DNA from: a virus
Length of the DNA: 43,012 nt
Direction: 5' to 3' (one strand)
Virus record (IMG/VR): IMGVR_UViG_3300025671_000136
Coordinates: 1-43,012 of that record
The position numbers and the translations under genes are program-made. Under the pieces are notes generated by a model, which saw only the letters and a program-made list of their open reading frames with translations, was not told where the DNA came from and made no database searches. Below are positions 33,309-41,590 of this stretch, piece after piece. Each line of letters starts with the position of its first letter. The stretch's first letter is position 1.

Positions 33309-33435
33309 GCTGCTAAGAAACGCAGGTAGGCAGCACATCGTAAAGATGCCCAATCCTTAAATCCACGTGAATTGGGTTAAAGGGCAAGTCTGTTTCGGAG
33401 TAGTGAGATCAAACCGATAATGTTTCGTTGAACAG
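33309..33435 (+). ncRNA. Candidate structured RNA downstream of small terminase
   Basis: No reading frame, but several compatible stems: GCTGC (33309-33313)/GCAGC (33330-33334); CATC/GATG (33336-33348); CCCAAT (33349-33354)/ATTGGG (33371-33376), which competes with TGCCC (33347-33351)/GGGCA (33382-33386); and CTGTT-TCGG (33390-33398) with CCGA (33414-33417) and AACAG (33431-33435). A run of stems in a non-coding stretch next to the packaging genes suggests an RNA element. No second allele is available to test covariation. Confidence 0.4.
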
Positions 33436-33453
33436 AAGGTGCGCTTAGATTAG

Positions 33454-33490
33454 CTTATTGTCACAGTGACAGTAAGACAGTTAGCTGACA
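33454..33490. promoter_or_regulatory. Regulatory motif cluster, third copy of 15-bp motif
   Basis: Contains CTTATTGTCA-C-AGTGAC (33454-33470), which matches 29293-29309 except one base, a palindrome TGTCACAGTGACA (33459-33471), and GACAGTTAGCTGACA (33476-33490), the same 15-bp motif as at 29323 and, inverted, at 29232. It lies just upstream of the microprotein/dCTP deaminase/terminase genes. Confidence 0.65.
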
Positions 33491-33508
33491 TTTAATGGAG
33501 TTAGGAAA

Positions 33509-33598
33509 ATGGCAGAAAAGAAGTTTCAAGTATGTGGTTCGTGTCCTACGCCTACCAAATGTAGAATGATGGGCAAATGCCTAAAAACAAAAAAGTAA
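33509..33598 (+). CDS. 29-aa cysteine microprotein
   Basis: MAEKKFQVCGSCPTPTKCRM followed by MGKCLKTKK. Cysteines 9, 12, 18 and 24 have the spacing CX2CX5CX5C, suitable for a zinc or Fe-S site. GGAG stands 9 bases before the ATG. The gene overlaps the following 55-aa microprotein, which has the same cysteine spacing. It is too short for most gene finders. Confidence 0.6.
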   Translation: MAEKKFQVCGSCPTPTKCRMMGKCLKTKK

Positions 33599-33744
33599 TA
33601 GATGGAGTAGTGGCACGTTTTCGTAAGGACTTTGTTTCTTGTGATACGTGTCCCTACGGATGGGTATGTAAGCAGTATGATCGATGTTGGCAGAGGTATT
33701 GGGAAACGGTAGAACCAAGTAAGGAGAAGGATGATACTGAATGA
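33577..33744 (+). CDS. 55-aa cysteine microprotein
   Basis: The sequence opens MPKNKKVIDGVVARFRKDFV and continues SCDTCPYGWVCKQYDRCWQR. Cysteines 22, 25, 31 and 37 repeat the CX2CX5CX5C pattern of the preceding microprotein. The C-terminus is acidic and contains the AAGGAG upstream of the dCTP deaminase start, which it overlaps by 14 bases. The function is unknown; a zinc-binding regulator or virion-packaging accessory is possible. Confidence 0.65.
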   Translation: MPKNKKVIDGVVARFRKDFVSCDTCPYGWVCKQYDRCWQRYWETVEPSKEKDDTE

Positions 33745-34273
33745 TGAGGATTTGTGGGAATTGGTAAAGTTAGGGTACTTACCGGAAAATGTAAGGATTG
33801 GCCCATCTAGTGTGGATCTGACGTTGGATAGTGTGTTCTTGAGGCCGAAACCACAGAAGTATGGGCCTTCTTCATTGTACTATACGTTGAAGATGACAGA
33901 TTCACTGCACTATCAGAGGATTGAGAAGGAGCAGTATTTATTAAAGCCATCAGAGTTTGTATTGGCGACTACGAAGGAGAAGGTCAGGATCCCGAAATAC
34001 TTGGCAGCATCCGTTGCAGGACGCAGTAGTGTAGGCAGGTTAGGCATTCAAGTACAGAATGCTGGCTATATTGATGCTGGTTTTGAAGGCCAGATCACGT
34101 TGGAGTTGCACAACCAAACGTACTATTCGATTGAATTGCTGGCAGGAGTACGGATCTGTCAGTTGGTATTTTACAAGATGACCAATGAATGCAGGAATCC
34201 GTATAACGGAAAGTATTTGAATCAGAGTGGCCCAACCGGATCAAGATTGTATTTGGAAACCAATGCAGATTGA
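33731..34273 (+). CDS. dcd: dCTP deaminase-like protein (Dcd/dUTPase fold)
   Basis: 180 residues. GPSSVDLTLDSVF near the N-terminus, AGRSSVGRLGIQVQ (R98, S99, S100, R103) and AGYIDAGFEGQITLEL with catalytic-type E125 are the dCTP deaminase signature. It converts dCTP to dUTP (the bifunctional kind goes on to dUMP), enlarging the thymidylate pool for an AT-rich genome. It is placed in the packaging operon rather than with the replication genes. The large terminase start lies inside its last 11 bases. Confidence 0.88.
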   Translation: MILNDEDLWELVKLGYLPENVRIGPSSVDLTLDSVFLRPKPQKYGPSSLYYTLKMTDSLHYQRIEKEQYLLKPSEFVLATTKEKVRIPKYLAASVAGRSSVGRLGIQVQNAGYIDAGFEGQITLELHNQTYYSIELLAGVRICQLVFYKMTNECRNPYNGKYLNQSGPTGSRLYLETNAD

Positions 34274-35762
34274 AGAAGTACTCAAACTACAGAAGGAATA
34301 CGAGCAAGCAGCAAAGTACAATCAGTTGAGCTTGTATGTTCCGTATGAGTTTCAAAGTACGTTTCATTCTAGTCGAGATGATTATGGAGACTTAGCCAGA
34401 CAACGTTGCTTGATGGCTGGAAACAAGACAGGCAAGACATTCTGTGGTGCAGCAGAACTTTCGTATCATTTAACAGGATTGTATCCAGAGTGGTGGAATG
34501 GTTGGAGGTTTGACAGAGCCATTCAAGCGTGGGCAGCAGGACAGTCGCATTATGCAACCAGAGATATTGTACAGACAGAACTATTAGGATTAGCAGGAGA
34601 TCCGGAAAAATTAGGAACCGGAGCCATTCCAAAGCATTTGATTATCAATACAGAGCGAAACCCCGGAGTACCTAACGGAATTGGAATGGCATTGGTCAAA
34701 CATGTCAGTGGTGAAAACTCACGCTTAATGTTTAAGAGTTATGATTCAGGTGCAGCTGCGTGGATGGGAGTTGCGGTTGATGTAATTTGGTTAGATGAAG
34801 AACCACCACAAGATATTTATTCACAGTCCTTACGGGCATCACTCAAAACGGGTGGCCCTGTTTACTTAACATTTACACCGGAACGTGGAGTTACTGGAGT
34901 TGTTCAGAACTTCTTGAATGAAAGGAAGAAGGGACAAGCATTAGTTACAGCTAGTTGGGATGATGCGCCACATCTATCGGAAGAAGTAAAAGAAGAAATC
35001 TTGGCAGCATTGCCAATGCACGAAAGACAGATGAGATCCAAAGGAATTCCCGTATTGGGAAGTGGTCAAGTGTTTCCAATTGCAGAAGATTCTTTTGCAG
35101 TGGATGCGTTTGCTCTACCAGATCATTGGCCCAAACTAGCTGGAATTGATTTTGGATTTGACCATCCAACTGCTGTGGTGTGGCTCAGTTGGGATCGGGA
35201 TACCGATACGGTGTATGTTTATGATATCTATTGTCAATCGGGTTCGGGAATGCTGCAACATGCAGAAGCAATACGGTTGAGAGGCAATTGGATTCCCGTA
35301 GTGTGGCCCCATGATGGATCACAACATGACAAAGGAAGCGGAATATCGTTAGCGGAGCAGTATCGCAAAGCTGGTGTAAACTTTGTGGGATCACACTTTC
35401 AGAATCCGGAAGGGGGCATCAGTGTGGAAGCAGGATTGATGGCAATGATGACACGATTTGAAACAGGACGATTAAGGGTGTTTTCTCATTTGCAGGAATG
35501 GTTCAAAGAGTTTCGTGTCTATCATCGAAAAGAAGGAAAGGTAGTTAGGAAGAATGATGATTTGATGAGTGCAACCAGATATGCAGTACAGTCATTGAGA
35601 TATGCAACGATCAACAATTGGCGGCCACGAGCAGAACATGCCATAGGTTCTTTAGTGGATTCGCAACACAATCCATTTGAGTATTGGAAGTATGGCAAGC
35701 CTTCTAACACAATTGCGGAATCAGAAAGCACGTTACCGGACGGAGTCCACTACTGGCAATAG
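34263..35762 (+). CDS. terL: Terminase large subunit
   Basis: 499 residues from the ATG at 34263; the frame is open from 34227 but that stretch is inside dcd. Walker A GNKTGKT at residues 53-59, Walker B VIWLDEEP with catalytic Glu, coupling motif GPVYLTFTPERG, and the RNase H-like nuclease with IDFGFDHPTAVVWL, a second acid in VVWPHDGSQHDKGSG, and NDDLMSATRYAVQSL. It packages DNA into the procapsid and cuts it. The end overlaps the next gene. Confidence 0.93.
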   Translation: MQIEEVLKLQKEYEQAAKYNQLSLYVPYEFQSTFHSSRDDYGDLARQRCLMAGNKTGKTFCGAAELSYHLTGLYPEWWNGWRFDRAIQAWAAGQSHYATRDIVQTELLGLAGDPEKLGTGAIPKHLIINTERNPGVPNGIGMALVKHVSGENSRLMFKSYDSGAAAWMGVAVDVIWLDEEPPQDIYSQSLRASLKTGGPVYLTFTPERGVTGVVQNFLNERKKGQALVTASWDDAPHLSEEVKEEILAALPMHERQMRSKGIPVLGSGQVFPIAEDSFAVDAFALPDHWPKLAGIDFGFDHPTAVVWLSWDRDTDTVYVYDIYCQSGSGMLQHAEAIRLRGNWIPVVWPHDGSQHDKGSGISLAEQYRKAGVNFVGSHFQNPEGGISVEAGLMAMMTRFETGRLRVFSHLQEWFKEFRVYHRKEGKVVRKNDDLMSATRYAVQSLRYATINNWRPRAEHAIGSLVDSQHNPFEYWKYGKPSNTIAESESTLPDGVHYWQ

Positions 35763-37284
35763 ATACCTGCAATCGTACAACAAGTATCTGAAAGAAAATT
35801 ATCAGCCAGCATATGACAGAGCAAAAGCCTATCAGCCCGTAGTAGATGATGCGTACAACACGTACAAGACTGCATTTAACAAAGCAAAGTCAGAATATGA
35901 TCAACGGGTAGCTACAGAAAAATCTGCTTTTGATGCAGCAGTAACAAAAGGAGAAGGATTAGCCAAGAACGTCACTACTGCAAATGAAGGCTATGTCAAT
36001 TACAAGAAAACCAATCTGGATCCGTATGAAGCAGAATATGCTACCAGAGAAGCAGCACTGACTTCAGCCAAAAGCACAGCATACACTGCAGCAACCAAAG
36101 AATACGACACACAAGCTAGTGGACTAGCTACTGCTTACAATACAGCATTTGATACAGCAGCAGAAAGTTATGATACTCAGGCAACTGCTTTGTCTAAAGA
36201 CTACGAAACCAAATTTGAAACAGCAACAAAGATGCAGTCGGACGTAGTCAGCAAATACAAAGACAATATGTGGGTTCAAAAAAACACAGTGTTTAATCCC
36301 TACACTGGTATAATTCAAATAGCAGATGAAGCAAAGTATTTAGGGGGAGAACAGTTTGAATACAAGATTGATGGAAAAACGTACAACATCAATCAAGCAC
36401 CAGATTACTTTGATGTCTCACACAAGTTTGCAGTAGAAAAAAGAATAAAAGATTATAATTTTTACAGTGAAACTTTTGCTAGTGGAGATGCTCAACAATT
36501 TGGATTGCCTTCTTATGTAAATAAATATTGGCTGGATCAAGAATACAAATCTATTCAGAAGATTTTAGATCCTACAGAAGGATCACTGAGTATGTATCAA
36601 ACTACTGGCGAAACCCAAAGAGCAGAATATGCAAAAGCTTTTGATCCGGTAAATACTTATATTAGCAATACACTTGATCCAGCAAAAACAGCATACGAAG
36701 ATTTTCTGTCTACATCTAAACAATCCTATGCAGATACAGCATCAGCCTCACAACTCAAAGCCTATCAAGACTTTGTAGCAACTTCTAAATCAGACTATGC
36801 TACGTCACAAGCAGATCTGGCTACTACCGCAGAAGCAAAGGCTGTACAAGATTATGTATCTGTTTTAAATACACAAAGAGAATTGACTACCGATTACTAC
36901 AACACTAATGTCAAATCTCAGCAGGAAGCCTACGATACGTTTATCAGCAATGAATACAATCCTGCCAAAAGTGCGTATGAAAAAATAGCAACTGATACGG
37001 GATACGTTACGAGTCGCACTGATTCACAGAAAACAAAATACATTGCTGCTAGAGATAAGTTTGACGAGCTAAAAGCACAGTACGAAGCGTATGGGCCAAC
37101 ACTGGAAGATTTGAAATCGAAGTACACTGCATCTATAGCAGGATTGAGTGGAATGCAGGAAGAGATTGATCGATTGCAGAGAAGTGTGAATATTGATCTA
37201 GATCCTAGAAAATCATCAGTGCGTGTTAATAGCAGACAGACAATACTAACTAGCGGTTCCAAACGTGCTGGAGCAGCAAGATAA
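35692..37284 (+). CDS. Long coiled-coil virion-like protein, 530 aa
   Basis: Start at the ATG at 35692, 71 bases inside terL (a TTG at 35677 is the alternative). The protein is very rich in Ala, Tyr, Lys, Asp, Thr and Ser, with repeated units such as EYDTQASGLATAYNTAFDTA and SYDTQATALSKDYETKFETA, giving a long coiled coil on both sides of a central globular segment (IIQIADEAKYLGGEQFEYKI, KTYNINQAPDYFDVSHKFAV). The C-terminus has SRQTILTSGSKRAGAAR. Being between terminase and portal, it may be a head-interior or tail-associated protein. The family is not recognised. Confidence 0.65.
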   Translation: MASLLTQLRNQKARYRTESTTGNRYLQSYNKYLKENYQPAYDRAKAYQPVVDDAYNTYKTAFNKAKSEYDQRVATEKSAFDAAVTKGEGLAKNVTTANEGYVNYKKTNLDPYEAEYATREAALTSAKSTAYTAATKEYDTQASGLATAYNTAFDTAAESYDTQATALSKDYETKFETATKMQSDVVSKYKDNMWVQKNTVFNPYTGIIQIADEAKYLGGEQFEYKIDGKTYNINQAPDYFDVSHKFAVEKRIKDYNFYSETFASGDAQQFGLPSYVNKYWLDQEYKSIQKILDPTEGSLSMYQTTGETQRAEYAKAFDPVNTYISNTLDPAKTAYEDFLSTSKQSYADTASASQLKAYQDFVATSKSDYATSQADLATTAEAKAVQDYVSVLNTQRELTTDYYNTNVKSQQEAYDTFISNEYNPAKSAYEKIATDTGYVTSRTDSQKTKYIAARDKFDELKAQYEAYGPTLEDLKSKYTASIAGLSGMQEEIDRLQRSVNIDLDPRKSSVRVNSRQTILTSGSKRAGAAR

Positions 37285-37299
37285 TTTATAAGGAATTTT

Positions 37300-38217
37300 A
37301 TGAGTTGGTTTTCTGAAGAATACAAACGATTTGAAAACAAAGTTAAAACAAACGTTTCTGGCATTAGTGCAGAAATTGAAAATTTTAAAAAAATCGATTT
37401 AGGTTCTCCGAACTACAATCAAATCAAATTAAATACTGATCAAGACTTTAGTCCTTTTGTCAAAGGTGCAGTAGTGTGGAGTACAGCAGCAGTTGGATCT
37501 GCAGCAGGATTGGCACTTGCTGGCCCATATGGTGGAATTGGAGGTGCAGCAGTAGGCGCAGAATTGGGTCAGAACATTAATCAAAATCTATTTGGTTCCC
37601 GATACGATCCATCTGTAGACGGTGGTAAAATCCAAAAAGCAGTTACTCAAACAGCAACAGACATTCAAAGAGAATCCGTAAATACTGGCAAAGGGATTCA
37701 GAATGCAGTTATTGTCAATACGGGAGATTTGCAGGAAAGAGCAGTAGATATTGCAGATAGAAATAACTTAGGCAGCAATCCTACGTTGGAAAAATGGGCT
37801 AATGAAGTAACCACTTCAGTTGAAGGTGCTGCAGCGGATACAACAAGTTGGTATGAAGCAAACGCTTCTGGAATTACAAAGGAAACAGAAAAAGGAGCAG
37901 CACTAGCTACTACACTAGCAAATAATACTTCTGATGCATTAGGAGATGTCTACGATTTGCTGACAGGTAAAGTTCCGGAAGAACCATCAATGGATGATCT
38001 TGCTGCAGATGTTGATTCCGGATTGACTCCAGAAGATGAATCTACAATGAAAGATCCGTTCACTACAGTAGAAGATGGAACAGCAAAAGACGATCAGATG
38101 ACAGAAGAAGAAAAAATGAGAAGAATCCGCAGGTTGTTATTAAACAGATATGGAAGAGAAGACACCATACTAACGGGTACAGCAGATACTGCCAATCGTA
38201 GGACATATGCCTTATGA
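37300..38217 (+). CDS. Virion-associated protein with glycine-rich membrane-like segment, 305 aa
   Basis: A hydrophobic Gly/Ala segment (FVKGAVVWSTAAVGSAAGLA, LAGPYGGIGGAAVGAELG) at residues 53-90, an amphipathic middle, an acidic part (EEPSMDDLAADVDSGLTPED) and a basic end (KMRRIRRLLLNRYGREDTIL, TGTADTANRRTYAL). The TILTG end is shared with many phage structural proteins encoded near the portal and with the preceding gene. Likely ejected with the DNA. AAGGAA ribosome binding site; it overlaps the portal start by 4 bases. Confidence 0.65.
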   Translation: MSWFSEEYKRFENKVKTNVSGISAEIENFKKIDLGSPNYNQIKLNTDQDFSPFVKGAVVWSTAAVGSAAGLALAGPYGGIGGAAVGAELGQNINQNLFGSRYDPSVDGGKIQKAVTQTATDIQRESVNTGKGIQNAVIVNTGDLQERAVDIADRNNLGSNPTLEKWANEVTTSVEGAAADTTSWYEANASGITKETEKGAALATTLANNTSDALGDVYDLLTGKVPEEPSMDDLAADVDSGLTPEDESTMKDPFTTVEDGTAKDDQMTEEEKMRRIRRLLLNRYGREDTILTGTADTANRRTYAL

Positions 38218-39860
38218 ATATTGCACATGAACTAACTGCTGAATACGAAGCACTCAAAGGAGATCGTGGCAATTGGGAAACGATGTGGCAGGACATTGCC
38301 GAATTAATGATTCCACGTAGAGCAGATTTCACAAATCGGAATCGTGCAAGTGGAGAGCAAAGAAGAAGTCGAATCTATGAGTCTACTGCTGTTCGTGCCG
38401 TAGTACGTGCTGCTAGTGGATTGCACAACACATTGACCAGCAATACGGTTCCGTGGTTTGGATTGGAAACAGAAGATCCACAAATCATGAGAGATCGGGA
38501 CACAAAACTATGGCTGGAAGAAGCAACACGCATTACTTCCAATGTGTTCAATTCTCCACGATCTAATTTTCATAGTGCCATACACGAATACTACATTGAT
38601 TTGGTTACGTTTGGGACAGGAGTCCTGTTCGTGTACTACGATGAAAATGAAGGCGCACAATTCAGATCGTACTTCTTAGGAGATTGCTGTTTAGCAGAAG
38701 ACAAACACGGTAAGATTGATGCGGTGTATCGAACATATTTTGATACGGCAAGATCGATTGTTTCCACGTTTGACAGTGTATCCGATGGCATTCGCAAAGC
38801 GGCAGAGAAGGAACCGTTTCGTGTGTTTGAGATCATGCATGTGGTGAAACCACGCAACAGTAAAGGACGCACCAAGAATTCCAAACCCTATGCATCGTAT
38901 TATATAGAGAAAGAAAGCAATCACCTATTGAAGAAAGGTGGTTTTGATGAGTTCCCATTTGTATGCAGTCGATGGCATAAGAACTCACAGGAAGTATACG
39001 GCAGAGGTTGTGGCACAGAAAGTTTGCCAGATGTTCGAATGATTAACGAAATGGAAAGAGTAGGACTGATTGCACTACAAAAAATGGTCGATCCACCATT
39101 GCTTGTGCCAGACGATGGGTTCCTTTCTCCCGTTCGTACTACGCCCGGAGGGTTAAATTACTTCAGAGCAGGATTAGGGCCGCAAGATCGTATCACGCCA
39201 TTGCAGACAAATGGCAGAATTGATTTATCAGAACAGAAAATAGGAATGGTTCGTCAATCGATTGAACGTTCTTTCTTTTTAGACTTATTGGAATTGCCAG
39301 CAAACATAGCACCGGATGGGGATATTTTGCGATTCAGTGCAACGGAAATTGCGGCAAGACAGAGAGATAGGTTGCAAATCTTGGGGCCAATTGTAGCTAG
39401 ACAGGAAAGCGAACTGTTGGGGCCATTGGTCATCCGAACACTTTCGATGTTGATTCGTAACGGGCAATTGCCACCAGCACCATCTGAGCTAATCAATTCA
39501 GATGTAAAAGTAGTGTACAGCAATCCGGTTGCGGTTTCACAACGTAGCGGAGAACTGGCTTCCATCAATCAGCTAGTTCAGTTTATGGTTCCGTTTGCTC
39601 AGATTGATCCACAAATTCTGCAGGGATTTGCATTTAATCGAATCGGAGAACTTGCTGCAGAAATTCTTAAAGTTTCCCCATCTGTCTTTAAAACACCTAT
39701 GGAAAGAGAACAGGAAGCACAACAGCAAGAAGCTGAACAGCAACGTGCTATGGAGATGCAACAGGCAATGGCAATTGCTCAACAGCAGAATCTCATTGCA
39801 GAAAGCAGACGCAATGATTCACAAGCATTTTTGAATGAGGCCAAAGCATCACAGGTATAA
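38214..39860 (+). CDS. Portal (head-tail connector) protein, complete, allele B
   Basis: 548 residues. It opens MNIAHELTAEYEALKGDRGN WETM and then IAELMIPRRADFTNRN, the usual beginning of the Head-tail_con family, and ends in Gln-rich repeats (REQEAQQQEAEQQRAMEMQQ). It starts at an ATGA overlap with the previous gene. The protein matches the partial copy at 1-1524 with only about a dozen differences over 507 residues, while the DNA differs at many third codon positions. Confidence 0.95.
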   Translation: MNIAHELTAEYEALKGDRGNWETMWQDIAELMIPRRADFTNRNRASGEQRRSRIYESTAVRAVVRAASGLHNTLTSNTVPWFGLETEDPQIMRDRDTKLWLEEATRITSNVFNSPRSNFHSAIHEYYIDLVTFGTGVLFVYYDENEGAQFRSYFLGDCCLAEDKHGKIDAVYRTYFDTARSIVSTFDSVSDGIRKAAEKEPFRVFEIMHVVKPRNSKGRTKNSKPYASYYIEKESNHLLKKGGFDEFPFVCSRWHKNSQEVYGRGCGTESLPDVRMINEMERVGLIALQKMVDPPLLVPDDGFLSPVRTTPGGLNYFRAGLGPQDRITPLQTNGRIDLSEQKIGMVRQSIERSFFLDLLELPANIAPDGDILRFSATEIAARQRDRLQILGPIVARQESELLGPLVIRTLSMLIRNGQLPPAPSELINSDVKVVYSNPVAVSQRSGELASINQLVQFMVPFAQIDPQILQGFAFNRIGELAAEILKVSPSVFKTPMEREQEAQQQEAEQQRAMEMQQAMAIAQQQNLIAESRRNDSQAFLNEAKASQV

Positions 39861-39862
39861 TA

Positions 39863-40285
39863 ATGATTGAGTATGAAACGGAAGCGGATCGGAAAGCGGA
39901 AGAGCAAGTCCGCTTGTTTTTGCAGAGTAAGAAATTTTTTGTAATGTCGAATAAGTCGAAGTATCCGTTGGATTGGATTGTTAGAGATCCATTGACTAAT
40001 GCAACTGCTTTTGCAGAGTTCAAACGCAGAAATGATGATTTTGAATTTATGATGAAATTGGGTGGCCCGTGTGTATCTGTAGAGAAATATGTAACTGCTA
40101 CTAACTATGCCAAAGCCACCAACCTTCCTTTGATGTTCTTTTGGTTATTGACCGATGCTTTGCTGGTGTACATCACCAATAGGTTTCCTCCACAAGAAAT
40201 ACTGTTGATGCCAGATCGTAGGGAACGTGGACGAATCTCACCGTGTGTACGCATATCATTGGATGATTGCAGAGTGTATCGATGA
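39863..40285 (+). CDS. Putative PD-(D/E)XK nuclease-like protein, allele B
   Basis: 140 residues, same length as the 1527 copy; 22 differences, but YPLDWIV and AFAEFK are kept, which supports an active-site role for D, E and K. Start and overlap arrangement are identical to allele A. The C-terminal part (RFPPQEILLMPDRRERGRIS) is the most changed stretch. Confidence 0.6.
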   Translation: MIEYETEADRKAEEQVRLFLQSKKFFVMSNKSKYPLDWIVRDPLTNATAFAEFKRRNDDFEFMMKLGGPCVSVEKYVTATNYAKATNLPLMFFWLLTDALLVYITNRFPPQEILLMPDRRERGRISPCVRISLDDCRVYR

Positions 40286-40533
40286 AAGAAAATCAACGAC
40301 AACTGCTCTACAAAGAATTGTTTGAATCTGATTCTGGAAAGGTAGTGCTGAAAGATTTGGTAGAAAGACACCGTGTACTGTATTCGTCTTTTCAGCCAGA
40401 TCCATTAGCTTCTGCATTTTTGGAAGGCAGAAAAGCTGTAGTGTTGGACATTCTTAGATTTCTGAATGTCGATTTACAATATTTACAAGATTCGATGAAG
40501 GAACGAAATGACAGAAGCAGCATTAGCTATTGA
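40282..40533 (+). CDS. Bbp19-like small virion-region protein, allele B
   Basis: 83 residues beginning MKENQRQLLYKELFESDSGK. The start was set at 40282 by comparison with allele A; an upstream in-frame ATG at 40267 lies inside the previous gene and is absent from allele A. The family motif DPLASAFLEGRKAVVLDIL is conserved. It overlaps the scaffold gene by 26 bases. Confidence 0.75.
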   Translation: MKENQRQLLYKELFESDSGKVVLKDLVERHRVLYSSFQPDPLASAFLEGRKAVVLDILRFLNVDLQYLQDSMKERNDRSSISY

Positions 40534-41302
40534 ACCGGAAGTACAAGAATCTGCACCGGAAGTGGCAGAATCCAATACTACCTTTAGCCCATCAATGCTT
40601 TCATCAGATTTGCAACATGAGCCATCTCTGAGAAACTTTGATGATGTCAATAAGTTAGCAAAATCCTATGTGCATCTAGTAAAAAAGCTAGGAGCCACTC
40701 CCGATTCGTTGATTCGTCTGCCATCTGGTGGAGAAGATTGGAATGAAGTTTATGACAAGTTAGGCAGACCAGCCAATCCGGATGAGTATGAGATTCCTTA
40801 TGACACCAATATGGAAAAAGAATTTGCGTCCGAAATACATAAATTGGGCTTATCGAAAACTCAGGGACAACAAGTATACAACTTCATCAAAAATCATGGA
40901 GAACTTACTACTCAAATGGCAAAACAGCAATTTGAGGAATTGCAACAAGAAAACGTTAATAAGTTAAAATCAGATTGGGGATCAGATTTCCAACGGAATG
41001 CCACCAAAGCAAGACAAGCTTTTCTGCAATTGGCTGATGCAGAAACACTGCAGATGTTTGAGCAAACCGGATTAGGCAATCATCCGGAAGTAGTAAAGAT
41101 ATTTCATAAAGTAGGAGAGATCTTAGAAGAGGATGGCTTACTCAATACAGATATAGGCGGAACAGGTGCAGGAGGTCGAGCGCAAGTAGAAAGTAGGCTA
41201 GCAGAGATTATGAAACCGGATAGTGGATTCTGGGATGGAATGCATCCGGAACATAGTAAGTTAGTAGAAGAAGCACTGAAGTTGCGAGAGATGTTAGTAT
41301 GA
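40508..41302 (+). CDS. Scaffolding protein, allele B
   Basis: 264 residues, same length as the copy at 2172. Differences cluster in the acidic N-terminus (ESAPEVAESNTTFSPSMLSS versus ESAAPVAESNTSFNPSMLSD) and near the C-terminus (HPEHSKLVEEALK versus HPDHDRLVAEALK), with a nearly identical centre. The C-terminal helix is normally the part that touches the capsid protein. Confidence 0.85.
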   Translation: MTEAALAIEPEVQESAPEVAESNTTFSPSMLSSDLQHEPSLRNFDDVNKLAKSYVHLVKKLGATPDSLIRLPSGGEDWNEVYDKLGRPANPDEYEIPYDTNMEKEFASEIHKLGLSKTQGQQVYNFIKNHGELTTQMAKQQFEELQQENVNKLKSDWGSDFQRNATKARQAFLQLADAETLQMFEQTGLGNHPEVVKIFHKVGEILEEDGLLNTDIGGTGAGGRAQVESRLAEIMKPDSGFWDGMHPEHSKLVEEALKLREMLV

Positions 41303-41472
41303 CCTATGAAGATCATGTTAAATTACGAACAGAATGTTTGCGTTTAGCAAAACAAAACGCTAGTATTCTTGATATTACAAATGCACTTACGTTAGCACAA
41401 GAGTACTACGAGTGGGTTTGTGATGTAGACAAAAGACGTTTAAAACGTCAATCAGAATCTCATGCAGTTTGA
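41299..41472 (+). CDS. 57-aa conserved protein between scaffold and capsid, allele B
   Basis: Same length and start arrangement as the gene at 2963 (ATGA overlap). The 3' half is identical to allele A at DNA level over a 143-base block that continues through the stop codon into the leader, far above the identity of the neighbouring genes. This suggests that the DNA or RNA itself is constrained here, not just the protein. Confidence 0.8.
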   Translation: MTYEDHVKLRTECLRLAKQNASILDITNALTLAQEYYEWVCDVDKRRLKRQSESHAV

Positions 41473-41589
41473 CAGGATTGGATAATCTTTTCTGACCCAT
41501 TTAACTGCAAACCTCTTGGAACCCTACCGTTTAGGACAACTCCATACGTTAGCATGAGAATTAACCTTCTTAGCTATTTATGGAGTTGT
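41463..41589 (+). promoter_or_regulatory. Structured leader of the capsid gene (allele B)
   Basis: The same stems as in allele A: TGCAGTT (41463-41469)/AACTGCA (41503-41509), CCTA/TAGG with one extra T in its loop, and ACAACTCCA (41536-41544)/TGGAGTTGT (41581-41589) covering the GGAG of the capsid gene. All three differences from allele A fall in unpaired positions. Confidence 0.65.
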
Positions 41590-41590
41590 A

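Noticed and set aside
36930-37364. 144-aa minus-strand frame
   Set aside because: Antisense shadow of the coiled-coil gene and the start of the following gene; it has no supporting context.
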